The notes beneath the pieces are model-generated. The model made no database searches. It was not told the DNA's origin and saw only the letters and a list, made by a program, of their open reading frames with translations. 64,000 bases of DNA from Syngnathus acus (taxonomy: Eukaryota; Chordata; Actinopteri; Syngnathiformes; Syngnathidae), in contig NC_051095.1 in assembly GCF_901709675.1 (NCBI RefSeq), forward strand, positions 15,451,456-15,515,455, written 5' to 3'. The translations under genes and the position numbers were made by a program. The stretch's first letter is position 1; each line of letters opens with the position of its first letter. This document shows positions 50,618-62,200 of this stretch, piece by piece.

Positions 50618-53600
50618 ATGCGCTATTGCACAAGTGTGTACTCTCCGGGTGTCTGGATCGACGAGTACAGCTGGGAAGAAAGAATGGAGTATCGCAAACG
50701 GAAGGCCCGGGATTCGCACAGCAGCGAACGAGAAAACAAGTACAGAAGAACTCATCGATACCACAAGACTAACGACGGGTAAAATAAACATATTGTCGGT
50801 AAATGTTCACTTGGTAGTTGTTTTTGCTAAAGCGTGCGGTGGGGTGGGGGCTAAGTGCTGTTGTTCCTATGTCGTCCAGGGTGAGTACTGAAAAAAACAG
50901 CGCAGACATTCAGGCGTGTCACTGCGCAGATGCATACCAAGCATTTTCTTATCATTTTTTTTATGTGAGCACAAAATAAGCACGTAAAGAGAGAACAGCA
51001 TTTAATTCTACTTACAATTATGTCTTTGGCATTCACAGAGGAACACATTAGATATATTAAGGAACAAATGAAAATATAAGTGAAATTGATTGGGGTTCTT
51101 TTATGGCACTGCTGATATTTTGGCTATTTTGTAGGTTCTACCTAGAGAATCGAAGCTTGAACCACAGTGTGGACTCGCGGGACAGGGAGACTTGGGAGCG
51201 CAATTTGGATGTGGCCTGCGGAGAAGACAGCCATGACTATACCTTCAAGGACAGAGACCGTGATTGGCACCATTACAGCAAATCATCCGGGCGGAGCGGG
51301 CGCAGTCGAAGAAGCAGACGAAGCAGACACAGAGACAGAAGGCACAGGCGGAGCCACTCTCGCTACAGGTCGTCCTCGGTATGAGTAACCCCTTTTCCTT
51401 TCTGAAGCACTGTGTATCACAAACCATCAAAAGGGTCATTAGCACTTTTACTTAGCCAATCTGACATGCATATACAATTTTCTTTTAATCATAATCAAAA
51501 GTAGGAACATAACGGCTTAGAAAGATTATTGTTGAGAAAGAGAATATAACATGAGTGCTGTTATGAAATCTAATGAATGACACAGTAATGCAAGAGTTGC
51601 AAAAAGATTCATGTAACAAAAGATTTGTCACTTCATTTTTTTTTCTGCACTACTCTGAGAACGTCTCATCTGAAAATCTTGTTGCCATGTTTTTCTTCTG
51701 TAACACACACTATGTGGTGGCTGGCGCCCAATTTCTCGATGGGGCTGAATTTGAATTTGCTGCTCCGTCCAATCGCCTGGCGGTGTTACTGAACGGGCCG
51801 AAACTATCCACCCCTACATCTCCCCCTTCGGCCTGCTTGAATGAATGACGATGTCGCGTTGTGGTGGCCTGGTGCCGGCTGGCTGGCTGACTGATGGGTT
51901 ATTGATGTGATGGCGGATTGCGGCGGTTCCGATGCAGAGGAGGAGCCATCGGCGCAGGAGCAGGAAAAGATCCCGGAGTGTTGAGGATGATGACGAGGGT
52001 CACCTCATCTATCACAATGGAGACATGCTGAAAGCGAGATGTATAGAATATACACCTTTTTTCCTACTGTTCACATTTTTTTTCTTTCACACTCTTGTCT
52101 GGTCTTTATTTCTAAACATGATTTAGATAATACATGTTTGCGTTAGATGTAACTTTTTGGTTTGCTACTTCTCGTGTAATATTAAACATAATTTTTTTCA
52201 TGACAACTACTGTCAAAGCCTCTTACACTAGTGTAGCTATTTTAGTTCAGTGAAGCTGCCAAACGGCAGCGCTTGACCTTCCACTGCTTTGTATCTAACA
52301 TTCATTCTCTATTTTGTGTAGATGAGATAGTGTGTACTCTTGGAGAGGGTGCCTTTGGAAAGGTTGTCGAATGCCTTGATCACCTAAAGTAAGAATCAAC
52401 AGGACTTGCTTGTCAGCCACTCTCCTTTCCCAGCAGATTTTAATGCTTTCCTGCTTTTCTGTCTTGCAGCAAAGGAGCTCGAGTGGCTCTGAAGATCATA
52501 AAAAACATTGATCGCTACCGCGACGCAGCAAAGTCTGAGGTCGCTGTGCTTGAACATCTCAAGTCCCTCGATTCTCAGAGCAAATAGTAAGCAGCTGCAC
52601 GCCATACGAATTGTCACCAACATTGACACACCTTGACATGACCTCTCCCAATAGCGCTTGCGTTAACATGCTGGACTGGTTTGACTACCACGGTCACATC
52701 TGCATCGCCTTTGAGTTGCTGGGCCTCAGTACCTACGATTTCCTCAAGGAGAACAACTTCGTACCTTTCCCCATTGAGCAAATCCGGAAAATGGCCCATC
52801 AAATTATTCACGGTGTTAGATGTGAGTTGATGATGACACGACGATCTATTTTGTCCGTATTTATTTCACAAATGTCTTTTGTTTGCCTCTTTTCAGTTCT
52901 GCATAATAATAAGTTGACCCACACAGACCTGAAGCCTGAGAATGTTCTTTTTATTGATTCAGAATATGGTTTGGATTACAATCCATCAAAGGTAGGTAAA
53001 TTTACGTGCAATTGTATTTAAGATTGATTGGGATTTACATTGAATGCGAGCAGTTTGATCAGCACATGTGTATTATCATTCCAAGAAACGAGATGAACGG
53101 ACTTTGAAGAGACCTGATATAAAAATAATAGATTTTGGAAACGCTACATATGAACATGAGCATCACACATCAGTTGTTTCCACACGTCATTACCGCGCTC
53201 CTGAAGTCATTTTAGGTAGGTGGTCTGTTTAAAAATGCAACAAGTTTAGTGGCTGCTTCTTGTTGAGTGGACTGTACATTTTGTTTTTCAGACCTTGGCT
53301 GGGACCATTCCTGTGACGTCTGGAGCATTGGCTGCATCCTCATCGAATACTACCTTGGGTCAACCCTCTTCCAGGTGTGTGTGTGCCTGTGTGGGCTGCA
53401 AAAGTGTAGAGTTTCTGTCCAAAGCATTCATCACTTTCTGTTTTTACCTTCAGACGCATGACAGCAAGGAACACCTCGCTATGATGGAGAGGGTCCTGGG
53501 TCCGATTCCTACGCATTTCCTTCAGAAAACCAGGTTAGGGGCAGCTTTTGGAGCAAAGCCATTCAAAACACTTGTGTTGCCATCCGTAACCATGGGGAAT

Positions 53601-54409
53601 ATTATTGTACAGGAAACAGCGCTATCTCCACCACAACAAGCTGGACTGGGATGTTGACAGCTCCGGTGGCCGATACGTCAGGAAACACTGCAAGCCACTC
53701 AGGGTGAGAATGAGAAGACAATGTATGCTGCCACAAGCAGTCACGTATTGTTTCCTTCCATGGACAAAAATGTTGCCTTTGAACAATCTGGTCTTGTGAA
53801 GAGTCAATAGCAAATGCTGTTGATGCCTAACAAAATGACAGAATACAAGTACCTTATTTGAAAAAGTGATTTGTTGGTGTAATTTTGCAGTTTATACTAG
53901 AATTTGTAACATCAATAATTTCTGTTAGCAGCTTTTTTTTTTTAACTGCACATTAGATCAGTCCTTCAAAAATGGTAGTACTTATTAGAATTTCAAAGAC
54001 AAACAATTCTATTTATAGTCATTAAGAGTTCAGGTGCGTGAAATATTTTCTTCCAGAAGGGGCATAACAGAAAATAATAAAGAAGCGCTGCATTACATAT
54101 GTTTGTCTGTATCAACGAAACCGCTTGAATTTTAGTAGTATCGGAAAGGAAATTAGTGGTATCAAACCGATATTTCACATTATGAAAGCAATATATGCTG
54201 ATTATTCTGAAAGCTTTGTCCTATCTTTTTTATAGCGTTACATGGTGTCTCAAAGCGCAGACCACCAGCAGCTATTCGACCTCCTGGAGAAGTTAATGGA
54301 GTACGATCCAGCTAAGCGCATCACGTTGGATAAGGCGCTCCAGCACCCCTTCTTCTCCTGCTACCACGAGAGCAGCAATGCAAGCAGTAGCTCCAACAAA
54401 AAGCTCTGA
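50618..54409 (+). CDS. clk4: CDC-like dual-specificity kinase (CLK1/CLK4 type), complete
   Basis: LAMMER kinase that phosphorylates SR proteins in the nucleus and so controls splicing. Twelve coding exons join in frame: 50618-50778, 51135-51378, 51938-52040, 52322-52388, 52470-52586, 52655-52821, 52897-52991, 53086-53215, 53292-53374, 53454-53533, 53613-53703 and 54236-54409. The product has 503 residues (human CLK4 481). An Arg/Ser-rich region spans roughly residues 95-155 and [14 protein letters not shown] follows. Kinase landmarks are GEGAFG (177-182), VALKIIK with Lys200, HTDLKPEN with Asp297, DFG from Asp334, STRHYRAPE and the family signature EHLAMMER (395-402). All catalytic residues are present. 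The ATG is the first base after an acceptor, so the 5' UTR is on a separate exon. Position beside col23a1 favours clk4 over clk1 or clk2, but the clk4a/clk4b question is open. Confidence 0.94.
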
Positions 54410-54851
54410 GCCTCGAAAGTGTGTCATAACGTGACCTCTTCAACAGGGTGCTCGCTCGGTTCCGGCCTCAACGTCCTCACTCTCCAAGAGAGGTGAACGC
54501 ACATGACTGTATCAGTCCTCTGCCTTTCTTCTCTATGCCGGTCCTTGCCCAACATTTATTTACATCTCGTGTACCAATCGCCAACTAATGTCTATTTATT
54601 TGCCATTCATAAATGACATATTTTGAAAAGATGCTTTGAAAATTAGATTTGGTTTTCGCCATCATTGGTCCAAATTAGTCTGTTATTTTTGCATTGTACA
54701 GTTCCTAGTGGGTGGTGTTAATCATTGTCAATAATAAAAATTAATGTGTATCAGCAAAATTGTATTGTAAAAAGTTAGGGGGCAGACATTTTTTGTACTG
54801 TACATAGAAATGATTGTGGTATTTTGGTCTCTTGCAGTATCGTGTTTTCTC

Positions 54852-54857
54852 AATAAA
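54852..54857 (+). terminator. clk4: poly(A) signal, clk4
   Basis: AATAAA about 440 bp after the clk4 stop codon, followed by a GT-rich stretch (tttggtggatacctgtg). The intervening 54410-54851 is the 3' UTR, with nothing else seen in it. Confidence 0.75.
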
Positions 54858-54879
54858 TATGAATAATGTCAAACACTTT

Positions 54880-55695
54880 GGTGGATACCTGTGTTTTTTA
54901 GAACAATGCAATTGCCTCGCTGATACTTAAGGTGGCAGCAAAACACTTGAAAATGCGGCCCGAAGAGGTCAGCGTTTACAGTATACTGAACCACGTGTGA
55001 AACTAAGCAGACAAGACTGTCACCAGTGCACACCTGAAGGCCTCCACCGCACCTACTGGAACAACTGTAGATGTTTGATTGAAATCCTTTTATTAGTTAT
55101 TAATCGTACCTGGTACATGGGGATTCTGATCATCGCGTTAAGATTAAATAAAATAATTTTCAAATTTCAATGCACCTACTACTCGTATCAGTGGACGCTT
55201 GAGGTCATGTAAATTTAATTTTGAGGGGCAAATTGTCATTTGTAATAGGCAGTCAGGCATTGTTATGGGCCTGGCCAATCCGCTTCTGTCTACCTATCAG
55301 CTGTCAATCTGTGATGACCCACGTGTTCAGGGGCGGTCTTATGTTGAGTTGACTTGCAACTTTTAATGAGGCAAACAATTGCATGTGCTCCAGTGCGAGT
55401 CGCACCTACGTTTGCACCGCACAGTCAACAGATACCTTTGCAACGCAGCGAGCTCCACCTTAAGAGGCACCTCTTCAACCCTTTTGGGATCCGCAAGCAA
55501 GCATCTATTGGCGGCGTGAACCCCTTGTGCACCTCCGGTTCCGATACCGGGGTTTGAAAAGCACGTTGGCGAATGATGTGAATGTGTCACGCGTCGATTA
55601 TTGTCCACGGAGGCTTTTGGAGGAGTATCACCGCTTTGACGCATCTTTCCAATTCACTCAAACTTTTCCAAGTTCTAAAGTAGGAGGATTTCAGC
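54880..55695 (+). promoter_or_regulatory. col23a1: col23a1 upstream region and 5' UTR
   Basis: CpG-richer sequence from about 55315 up to the ATG at 55696, including an E-box cacgtg (55320-55325) and a GC-rich ggggcgg (55331-55337). No TATA box with good spacing is evident. The open frames across this block on both strands resemble nothing known. Confidence 0.4.
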
Positions 55696-56502
55696 ATGGA
55701 TTCTTTGCGCGACTCTGCCGGGGACAGCAAACCATCTGCGTGCCAGTGTGCGCCTAAATCCGACGTCCACCGGTGGTCTCCCGGGCTCCCTGTGGCCATG
55801 TGCATTCTCATGTCCCTGTGCTCCATCAGCGTGTGTCTGCTGATGAGTTTCAAGACTCTCCAGTTGGAGCAGAGACTGAAGATGGAACTGGACAGAGTCC
55901 CCATCTTTCATGCAGGGCACGGAAGTTTTCTCAACGAGGATGGGAGTCTGGTTCCAGAGTTGAGCGCCTCCGTGGGGAAACTCGTGGAAGAGGTACTTTA
56001 GAATGTTGCCAGACACTACTGACACTGATCACAAACGTGTGTAAAAACCTGTGATCAACGCAGCTCAATATTCCCTGTGCCTGTGGCTTCCAAAGTTATT
56101 GCATCTGGCCAATACGTTTTTTTTTTTTTTGTCAACTCAAAATATTAACTTGGCATATAATATTGGCCGTTTGCAAAATATATTTGCCTAGTAAAACTAA
56201 CAAAAACCAAAGTGTAATTGTTTCATGTAGTTGTGGTTTAAAATAACTAACAGCAATAGAAAAAAATAATTTCTTGTTTGCGGTGCAACAACAACAGCAA
56301 ATCATATAAAATACAATAGAGGAGCTGTTTTTAAATAATATAGGTTATATTTTGCTGCTGTGCTATTTGAAGTGGTCAGTCAGTGTCACTCCACTTACAA
56401 TAACTTCATCTTGCTTTTTGTGTATTTCGCAGAAAGTCATGGTACTGATGCCAAAAATCCGAACAACTCGAGATGTTGGGCAAGAATGCGCCTGTCCTGC
56501 AG
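55696..56502 (+). CDS. col23a1: collagen alpha-1(XXIII), first two coding exons (3' partial)
   Basis: Type II transmembrane collagen whose shed ectodomain takes part in cell adhesion. Exons are 55696-55992 (99 codons) and 56433-56502, joined in phase 0. The second ends in phase 1 after one G of a glycine codon, as expected before Gly-X-Y exons. The protein has a short Cys-containing cytoplasmic head, a hydrophobic anchor at about residues 31-53 (LPVAMCILMSLCSISVCLLM) and a heptad-like stretch after it (FKTLQLEQRLKMELDRV). KIRTTRDVGQECACPAG then matches the start of the human collagenous region (KIRTAREAPSECVCPPG). The remaining collagen exons lie right of the window. Neighbouring clk4 agrees with the human order at 5q35.3. 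Confidence 0.9.
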
Positions 56503-57892
56503 GTAATGTGTCTCTCTCTCCTCACAAAAGTAACTGGATAACTGAAGGTTCTTACATCAGTGAGCGCGCCAAAGCCAATTGTGTATTTGCCAGTGATGCT
56601 TTTGGCACTGTTCTGTGTGTTTCTTTTTCTGTGTTGGAGCCTTCAAGTATGTTCCGTAAGCTTTTATTGTGACAGCCGTAATCGAACACTCTCGCTCCTG
56701 CCAGTGGGAGATGCTCGCCTTGATCCATTTGGCGTCTTACTGATGCAAAAAAGCAGTGTGTGAGCCACACCATGTAACTGTCTCTTATTTCCCTCTGAAC
56801 TGAATGTAAAGCGCTTCATTCAACTTAGTTGTGGTTGCATGTCGAGTACTGCACCTGACTTGAGGTCTGCAAACAATACACACCAGTGGATGCAATTGTT
56901 GGTTGGTTCCTCCTCACTTAATGAAAGAAAACCCCCAAAAAAGTGTCTTGAGTCGGATAACAATAATAAGACACAATGAAAATCAACCATTGAAAATTGG
57001 TAATGGGTGACAAGTTGTCTCAGGGGATTAGAAAGAAAATTATAGGAAGGTATGTGAAAGGTAAAATGACTGTCGCCAAACTACTCTGGACATGGCATCA
57101 AGAAAAACATTTGTGCAACTTAAAGGCATGGTTTCTGAAAAGAAAAAAAAGAAATGTTGGGTAATTCCAAATTGTATGACCTAAGAGACTTTAGATGTTC
57201 CACTGCATTTATTTTTGTCAGTTTGAGTCCTGGTGAGGCGGACCTACCTTTGAGCTGAAAAGATTTTGAGAAATGCTGACATGACTGTTTCATACAAGTA
57301 TTGTTTAACCTAAAGAGTCAGGATTAGTTTGTTGGCATATTTCTTCTTTCCTGTGAAAATAAGGACCGCGTGTGCGCTTATCAAAATAGTGCTGATTTAT
57401 TTTTTTAAGATGCTTATCTGCAGATTTCGGGAATATTCTCTCCGGGCTCCCCGTTTTTCCCCGTTCTGCAACAGCTAGAGCAGGTGAAAGTGTTCACAAG
57501 TGGAATTTCTGGCCTGCTGTCAACACATTCTGTTTTTAAGTGTGAGGTTTTGTTTGCCAAGACGGAGCACTGCCTCTGACTGGCTGGACCATCCACAGCC
57601 AAAGCTACCGATGCTTTTAACACAAATACAACTGTAGGCACGTCATAAAATGTTGATTTGGACAAACCTGTTTTTCCTTTTTGCATGTGTAATTCTTTTG
57701 CCACTGGCGGAGCAAGGATATTGCAGAAAAATCTGATTTTTGACACAATTCTCATCTTTTCAACACAGCCGCAATGCACTTGAAGTGAACCAAACAAGAT
57801 GTTCTTAAATTTGAGGGTATCAAATCAGGTGAACAATATAGAAATTGCAACACTTTCTCCCACATTTGAAGGGAACAGAAGTAATGGGACAG

Positions 57893-58360
57893 TCATGAGT
57901 TAGTTTTTATTTTTTGATACTTGGCAGTAAATAATTTGCAGCTAATTACATCCTGAAGGCTGGAACAGACAGCACCCGGATATGGGGTTTCATCCCTGGT
58001 GATGTGCTGCCAGGCCTCTCCTGCAAGCGCCTTCACGTTCTTGCTTGTTCTTGGGGCATTTCCCTTCAGTTTTGTTTTCAGTAAGTTAAATGCCTCCCCA
58101 GTTGGATTCAGGTCATGTGAATGACTTGACCTTTGCAAAATATTCCTCACTTTTGCCTTAATCAAACAAAACTCCTCATCAGGTCATTGTCCATCTGCAC
58201 TGTGAAGCACCGTCCAATGAGTTGTGAAGTATTTGGCTGAATATGAGCACTGAGCAGATAATATCGCCTGAAACACTTCAGAATTCATCCTGCTGTTTTG
58301 TCAGCGGTCCCACCGTGAATAAATACACAAGAGAGCGAGTTTCCTTGGTAGCCATGCATT
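57893..58360 (-). pseudogene. Tc1-like transposase, decayed C-terminal part
   Basis: DDE transposase of a Tc1/mariner-type element, moved by cut and paste when intact. On the minus strand, MNSEVFQAILSAQ is readable near 58295, then stops interrupt. Another frame reads SSHSHDLNPTGEAFNLLKTK and KNVKALAGEAWQHITRDET and ends SCKLFTAKYQK. The DLNP block normally carries the third catalytic acid directly after two residues. Here a glycine occupies that place (DLNPTGE), so even this part is inactive. The N-terminal DNA-binding half and the terminal repeats were not seen. It sits antisense within col23a1 intron 2. Confidence 0.8.
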
Positions 58361-58445
58361 CCTTAAGCGAGGAGGTGGTACTTATGCTGACTTGAAATGG
58401 AAGTCAAGGAACAATTGTTTAAAGTTCTCCCGGGACACATATCAT

Positions 58446-58489
58446 CAAGGCCCAGATCTGGCCTGTGGGCCTTGGATTTGACACCAGTG
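58446..58489. mobile_element. hAT-like transposon end fragment
   Basis: Reversed, it begins cactggtgtcaaatccaagg and continues into a 'cagatctgg' block. Such an end, with a CAnnGGTGTCAAA-like start, is typical of dispersed hAT-derived elements in vertebrates. Only about 44 bp remain and the opposite end was not found. Confidence 0.5.
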
Positions 58490-59092
58490 CCATCGGAGGG
58501 ATTCAAATGTTTGTTTCTGCTCAGCTGGTGTTGCTTAAATCAAGAATTCGGCATCTTGATTGTAATTTTCTTTATGCATTTTCTGCTTGTTAGCAGTGGT
58601 ATTTTGTTTAGTTCAAACTCTAGCTGCGGTGTGCGCCAAATTGCCTGTGGACTTGATATGTTTTCATGTCCCAACAATTAGATTGCTCAATAGAGGGTTG
58701 TTGGCGTTTCTCTGAAGATTGTGCTGGCTTGTTTGCTTGCATAGGGCAGGAACTATGTGCGTGGCTATTGTTGTTTTTATTTGTGAGGCTCACAAGTGGA
58801 AAATGTTTCAAGGGGCATTTTGCCGGACTTTACATGCGTGCATCCCGTAAATTGAAGCAAAGTCTTTGAGAGGCCGACCCGGGCTTCTCTCTCAACACCT
58901 CACTGTAAGAAGAGACCCTCCTCTCTCTCTTTAGCACCAGATCGTACCACTTGAAACCCGAGGTTTATCTCCAAGGCATGCATTTGTGCGAGAGATACAG
59001 CACCACATGCAGTATGAGTGGCATTTACTTCTGCCACGACGACATTGCCCTCCAACATTACGGGGCTCACCTTTCAGCATGCGTCAGCCTGC

Positions 59093-59110
59093 GGCCAACA
59101 GGGGGCGGCA
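59093..59110 (+). promoter_or_regulatory. CTCF-like motif
   Basis: ggccaacagggggcggca is close to the CTCF core (CCA then AGGGGGCG). It lies in col23a1 intron 2. By eye only. Confidence 0.35.
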
Positions 59111-62100
59111 TTTCAACTACATCACTTGCCTTTCAAAGATGCCGGTTATATCATTAGCGCAAGACTTTGTGACAGCCAGCCACTCTGTCTTAAAAGATAG
59201 CATGACACTACTTTGATAAGAAAGCGGGGTACAACATTTATCTTGTGCCCTCTCAGGCCATCATGACACTTGCACAAACAAGCTGCCTGCACCCACCAAG
59301 GGAAACTCAGTGCAGCGCTGCTTGCAAACTTGTGTGTTTGCTATGAACACCCGCTTCGCGCACACACGTACACACACATTCATTGCTTGCACATGGACAC
59401 AACAGTGCCCTAGTCTGGGCTAATTACAACCATGTGAGTGTTGTATGCAGACTAGAGTGTATTGTCATTGCTGCCATTTGCTTTTAAAAGCCTTTTAACA
59501 GGTCTGATTCAGCTAAGGGGGGGGGGGGGGCAGAATTAAGTCTGCCCCCTTTTGGGCACACGTCCAAATTTTAAATGTCAGGCAGACGTGCCTATTAATA
59601 CTTGCGTTTCTCGGTGAAATTCAGTTGGAACTTTTCTTAAAAGATGTCTTGACACTCAGATGACTCCCCAATGCCCACCAGTCAGCCAGATTTAGTCGTT
59701 AAATTGTCTTGAAGCAACTTATTGACGTCAACGATGGAAAGTTGATCTTCATCCACACTGTGGCATTATTCTGACCAATAGTACAGTTTCTGCAATCACA
59801 TTAAAATTGATATTTGAAAAATACATCAAATAAATTGAGTGATTCCTCATTTTCATTCTTGTCAACGGAGGACATTCAAATAAGTGAAATGTCCATGTAA
59901 GGATAGGGCATCCAAGTGTTGGATGCAATTAAGTCTGCATGGAGGCATGAGGTCAGACCCCTGACTGTGTGGTCAGATCTATTTCCATCAGATAAGAGCT
60001 CATTAACACACTGAATGGCAACACAGACCTCCAGATAAGAATGTTTGTGTGTATTCGTATAATGGAGAGGGCATGTTCATGGTGGGGTTCCTTGACACTC
60101 AACATAAGAAAATAAGATAAAGTTTCTTGTTGTGTTTTCTGCAAGCTTGGCCTTCCCACCCTCATTGTGTGACGCTGAATTGGCCGCACACGAGCATACT
60201 GTGTCGGTCCGCCCTCACCTCGTAGGCAGAGGGGAGCTTGGGGCTCTTCCTGCTCCCCTGCCTTGAGTTGAGAGTGAAGCAAAGTCAGCTTTAGGGGGAG
60301 ACTGAAACCCAGGATGGGGTGAACAAACCCCCCTGAGCTGCAATTGTTTTTAAAGCCACAATAAATCAAGCAGGAAGCTCGCCTCCAGCTAGCCAACGTT
60401 ACGCCACAGGAAGAATACGTGGGCCATATTAAGGGTCATTAATGGACATTTGAAAAGTGTAAATGTAGGAAATGAGTTTTTATCAGGTGTTCTCACTTAT
60501 TTGTTCAACTTGGCTGCTTAAAGAATACATCTGGCTTGTACCGTGACTCTCATGCAGTATAAATTATATATATATGTATATATGTGTATATCTATATTTT
60601 TTATTCATTCTCTCAGGCCAGAACATTAGGTACACTGGCACAGTCTTATATAATGGAAACCAAGGGCTGGTTGAGAAACAATCAGCTTTGATTAATGTTT
60701 CACCAGACTTGGAGAAAAGTCTTACCAATTTCCTTTCATAGCCTTCCGCTTAGATGACCTGAATGAAATAAGAAATAAAGTGCAGTGTGAAAATCACAGA
60801 TTTGGCACTATTAAGACAAAAAAAAAAATTGGTGTAAAAAATTGTCGCGAAGTGAAACCAGAATAGTAAATTAGTTTTGAATTTGCATGCACAAAATATA
60901 ATATCTGTGCATATTTTTAATTTGCGAGTTTGATCACGTATGCTTCACGGCCTAGGTAGTACTTTAACAAATTGTACAATCGCACACTATACTCATTTAA
61001 TTAATATTGTGCGATTCAAAACCAAGAAATACTTGAGATAAGACTTTGAATTTTGATTGTCACTATCACCAATGCGTTGATTCATCAATATTTCGTATGA
61101 TATGGTTGTAGTTTGCAGTGATAATTCCATTGCGTTTAGTCCAGTATTATTAATAAACACATCCTGTCGTTAAAATCACATTTTGAGTGATTCAAACACG
61201 TCTGAGCGATAACATTCACTAGCCACGCCCCTTTGCCTTGAAATTGTTTAGGCATATATGTATGTAAATATCTCATTGCGTAGAGCCGCAGTGGCTGTTG
61301 TATAAATTCTGTATGGAAGAATATGAATAAATCCAGTGCAAAAGTGGCTCCCACGAGGTCGCTTTACTGCTTCAGCTGCTGCGTCGGCAGTTTTCATGGC
61401 CATGAGAAGCATTTTCTTATCTTGATGTTTTTTTTGCTCCATTTTGAATGATGATGTAGGAACACTTGCCAAAGTGTGTGTGCAGTTTATTTGCAGAATA
61501 CGAAGGGGACCGCTTGAACATTTGAGGCTATTTAGCTTGGAGATGTTTCTCGTGGTATCTGTGTCTCTGGAAGTTTGCTAGGACACAGCGGGTGTGTTAT
61601 TTTTTTTTTTTAAGGGTTGATCAAATTCTAACTAACCTGCTAACTGGAAGTGAATAATAGGGTTACATACTTAAAACCCACGCTGTCGCCAGGAAACATC
61701 TGCAGCACACCGTAATTGTGAACATGAAGTTGCAGGTATGACCCTAATGTGTTCCTAAATTACAAAATGTATATGTTTCAGCAATAACAGTTTTCATATG
61801 GACACACATGCACACAAACCATATCCTGAACCCAAAGCCCCTCGGCCTCTCATCAGCCGTCTTATTAAAGTTGGCTTTGTGCATTTAATAGTCGGCCCGA
61901 CATTCTTTCTTTTTGAAAAATAAACAGTTGGACCCAAACCGGCCGCTTAGCAGCCTGCGCAGGGGCCTCGAGGGTCCACAAGGAACGCACAAAGGAGCAA
62001 AGGGCTAAGCACCCAGCAGCCCCCGCCCCCTCCGCACATGCACACTCACACACACTTGTAGTGTTGTCATAGTATGCTTGCGACACTTTCACATCATCTG

Positions 62101-62138
62101 CTGGATGCATCAATATGGAAAGAACATGTTTGCTCATG

Positions 62139-62200
62139 CATCCATCCATTTTCTAGATCGCTTGTCCTCTAAACTGGGGGGGGGGGGTCATATTGACAAA
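62139..62200 (-). repeat. common teleost interspersed repeat, edge fragment
   Basis: The stretch 'catccatccattttctagat' followed by cgcttgtcct matches the opposite edge of the family seen at 27865 and 31470. It is followed by a G run. Confidence 0.5.

Noticed and set aside
55363-56025. Antisense frames opposite col23a1 exon 1
   Set aside because: Shadow of a GC-rich coding exon. The plus-strand product has a signal-anchor and collagen XXIII wording.
59953-60396. 147-codon minus-strand open frame in col23a1 intron 2
   Set aside because: No family resemblance, upstream signals or transposon motifs. Likely chance.
61960-62010. Gly-X-Y-like stretch GLEGPQGTHKGAKG, possible col23a1 exon
   Set aside because: The triplet register breaks after four units, a stop follows at once, and the phase does not fit the exon ending at 56502.
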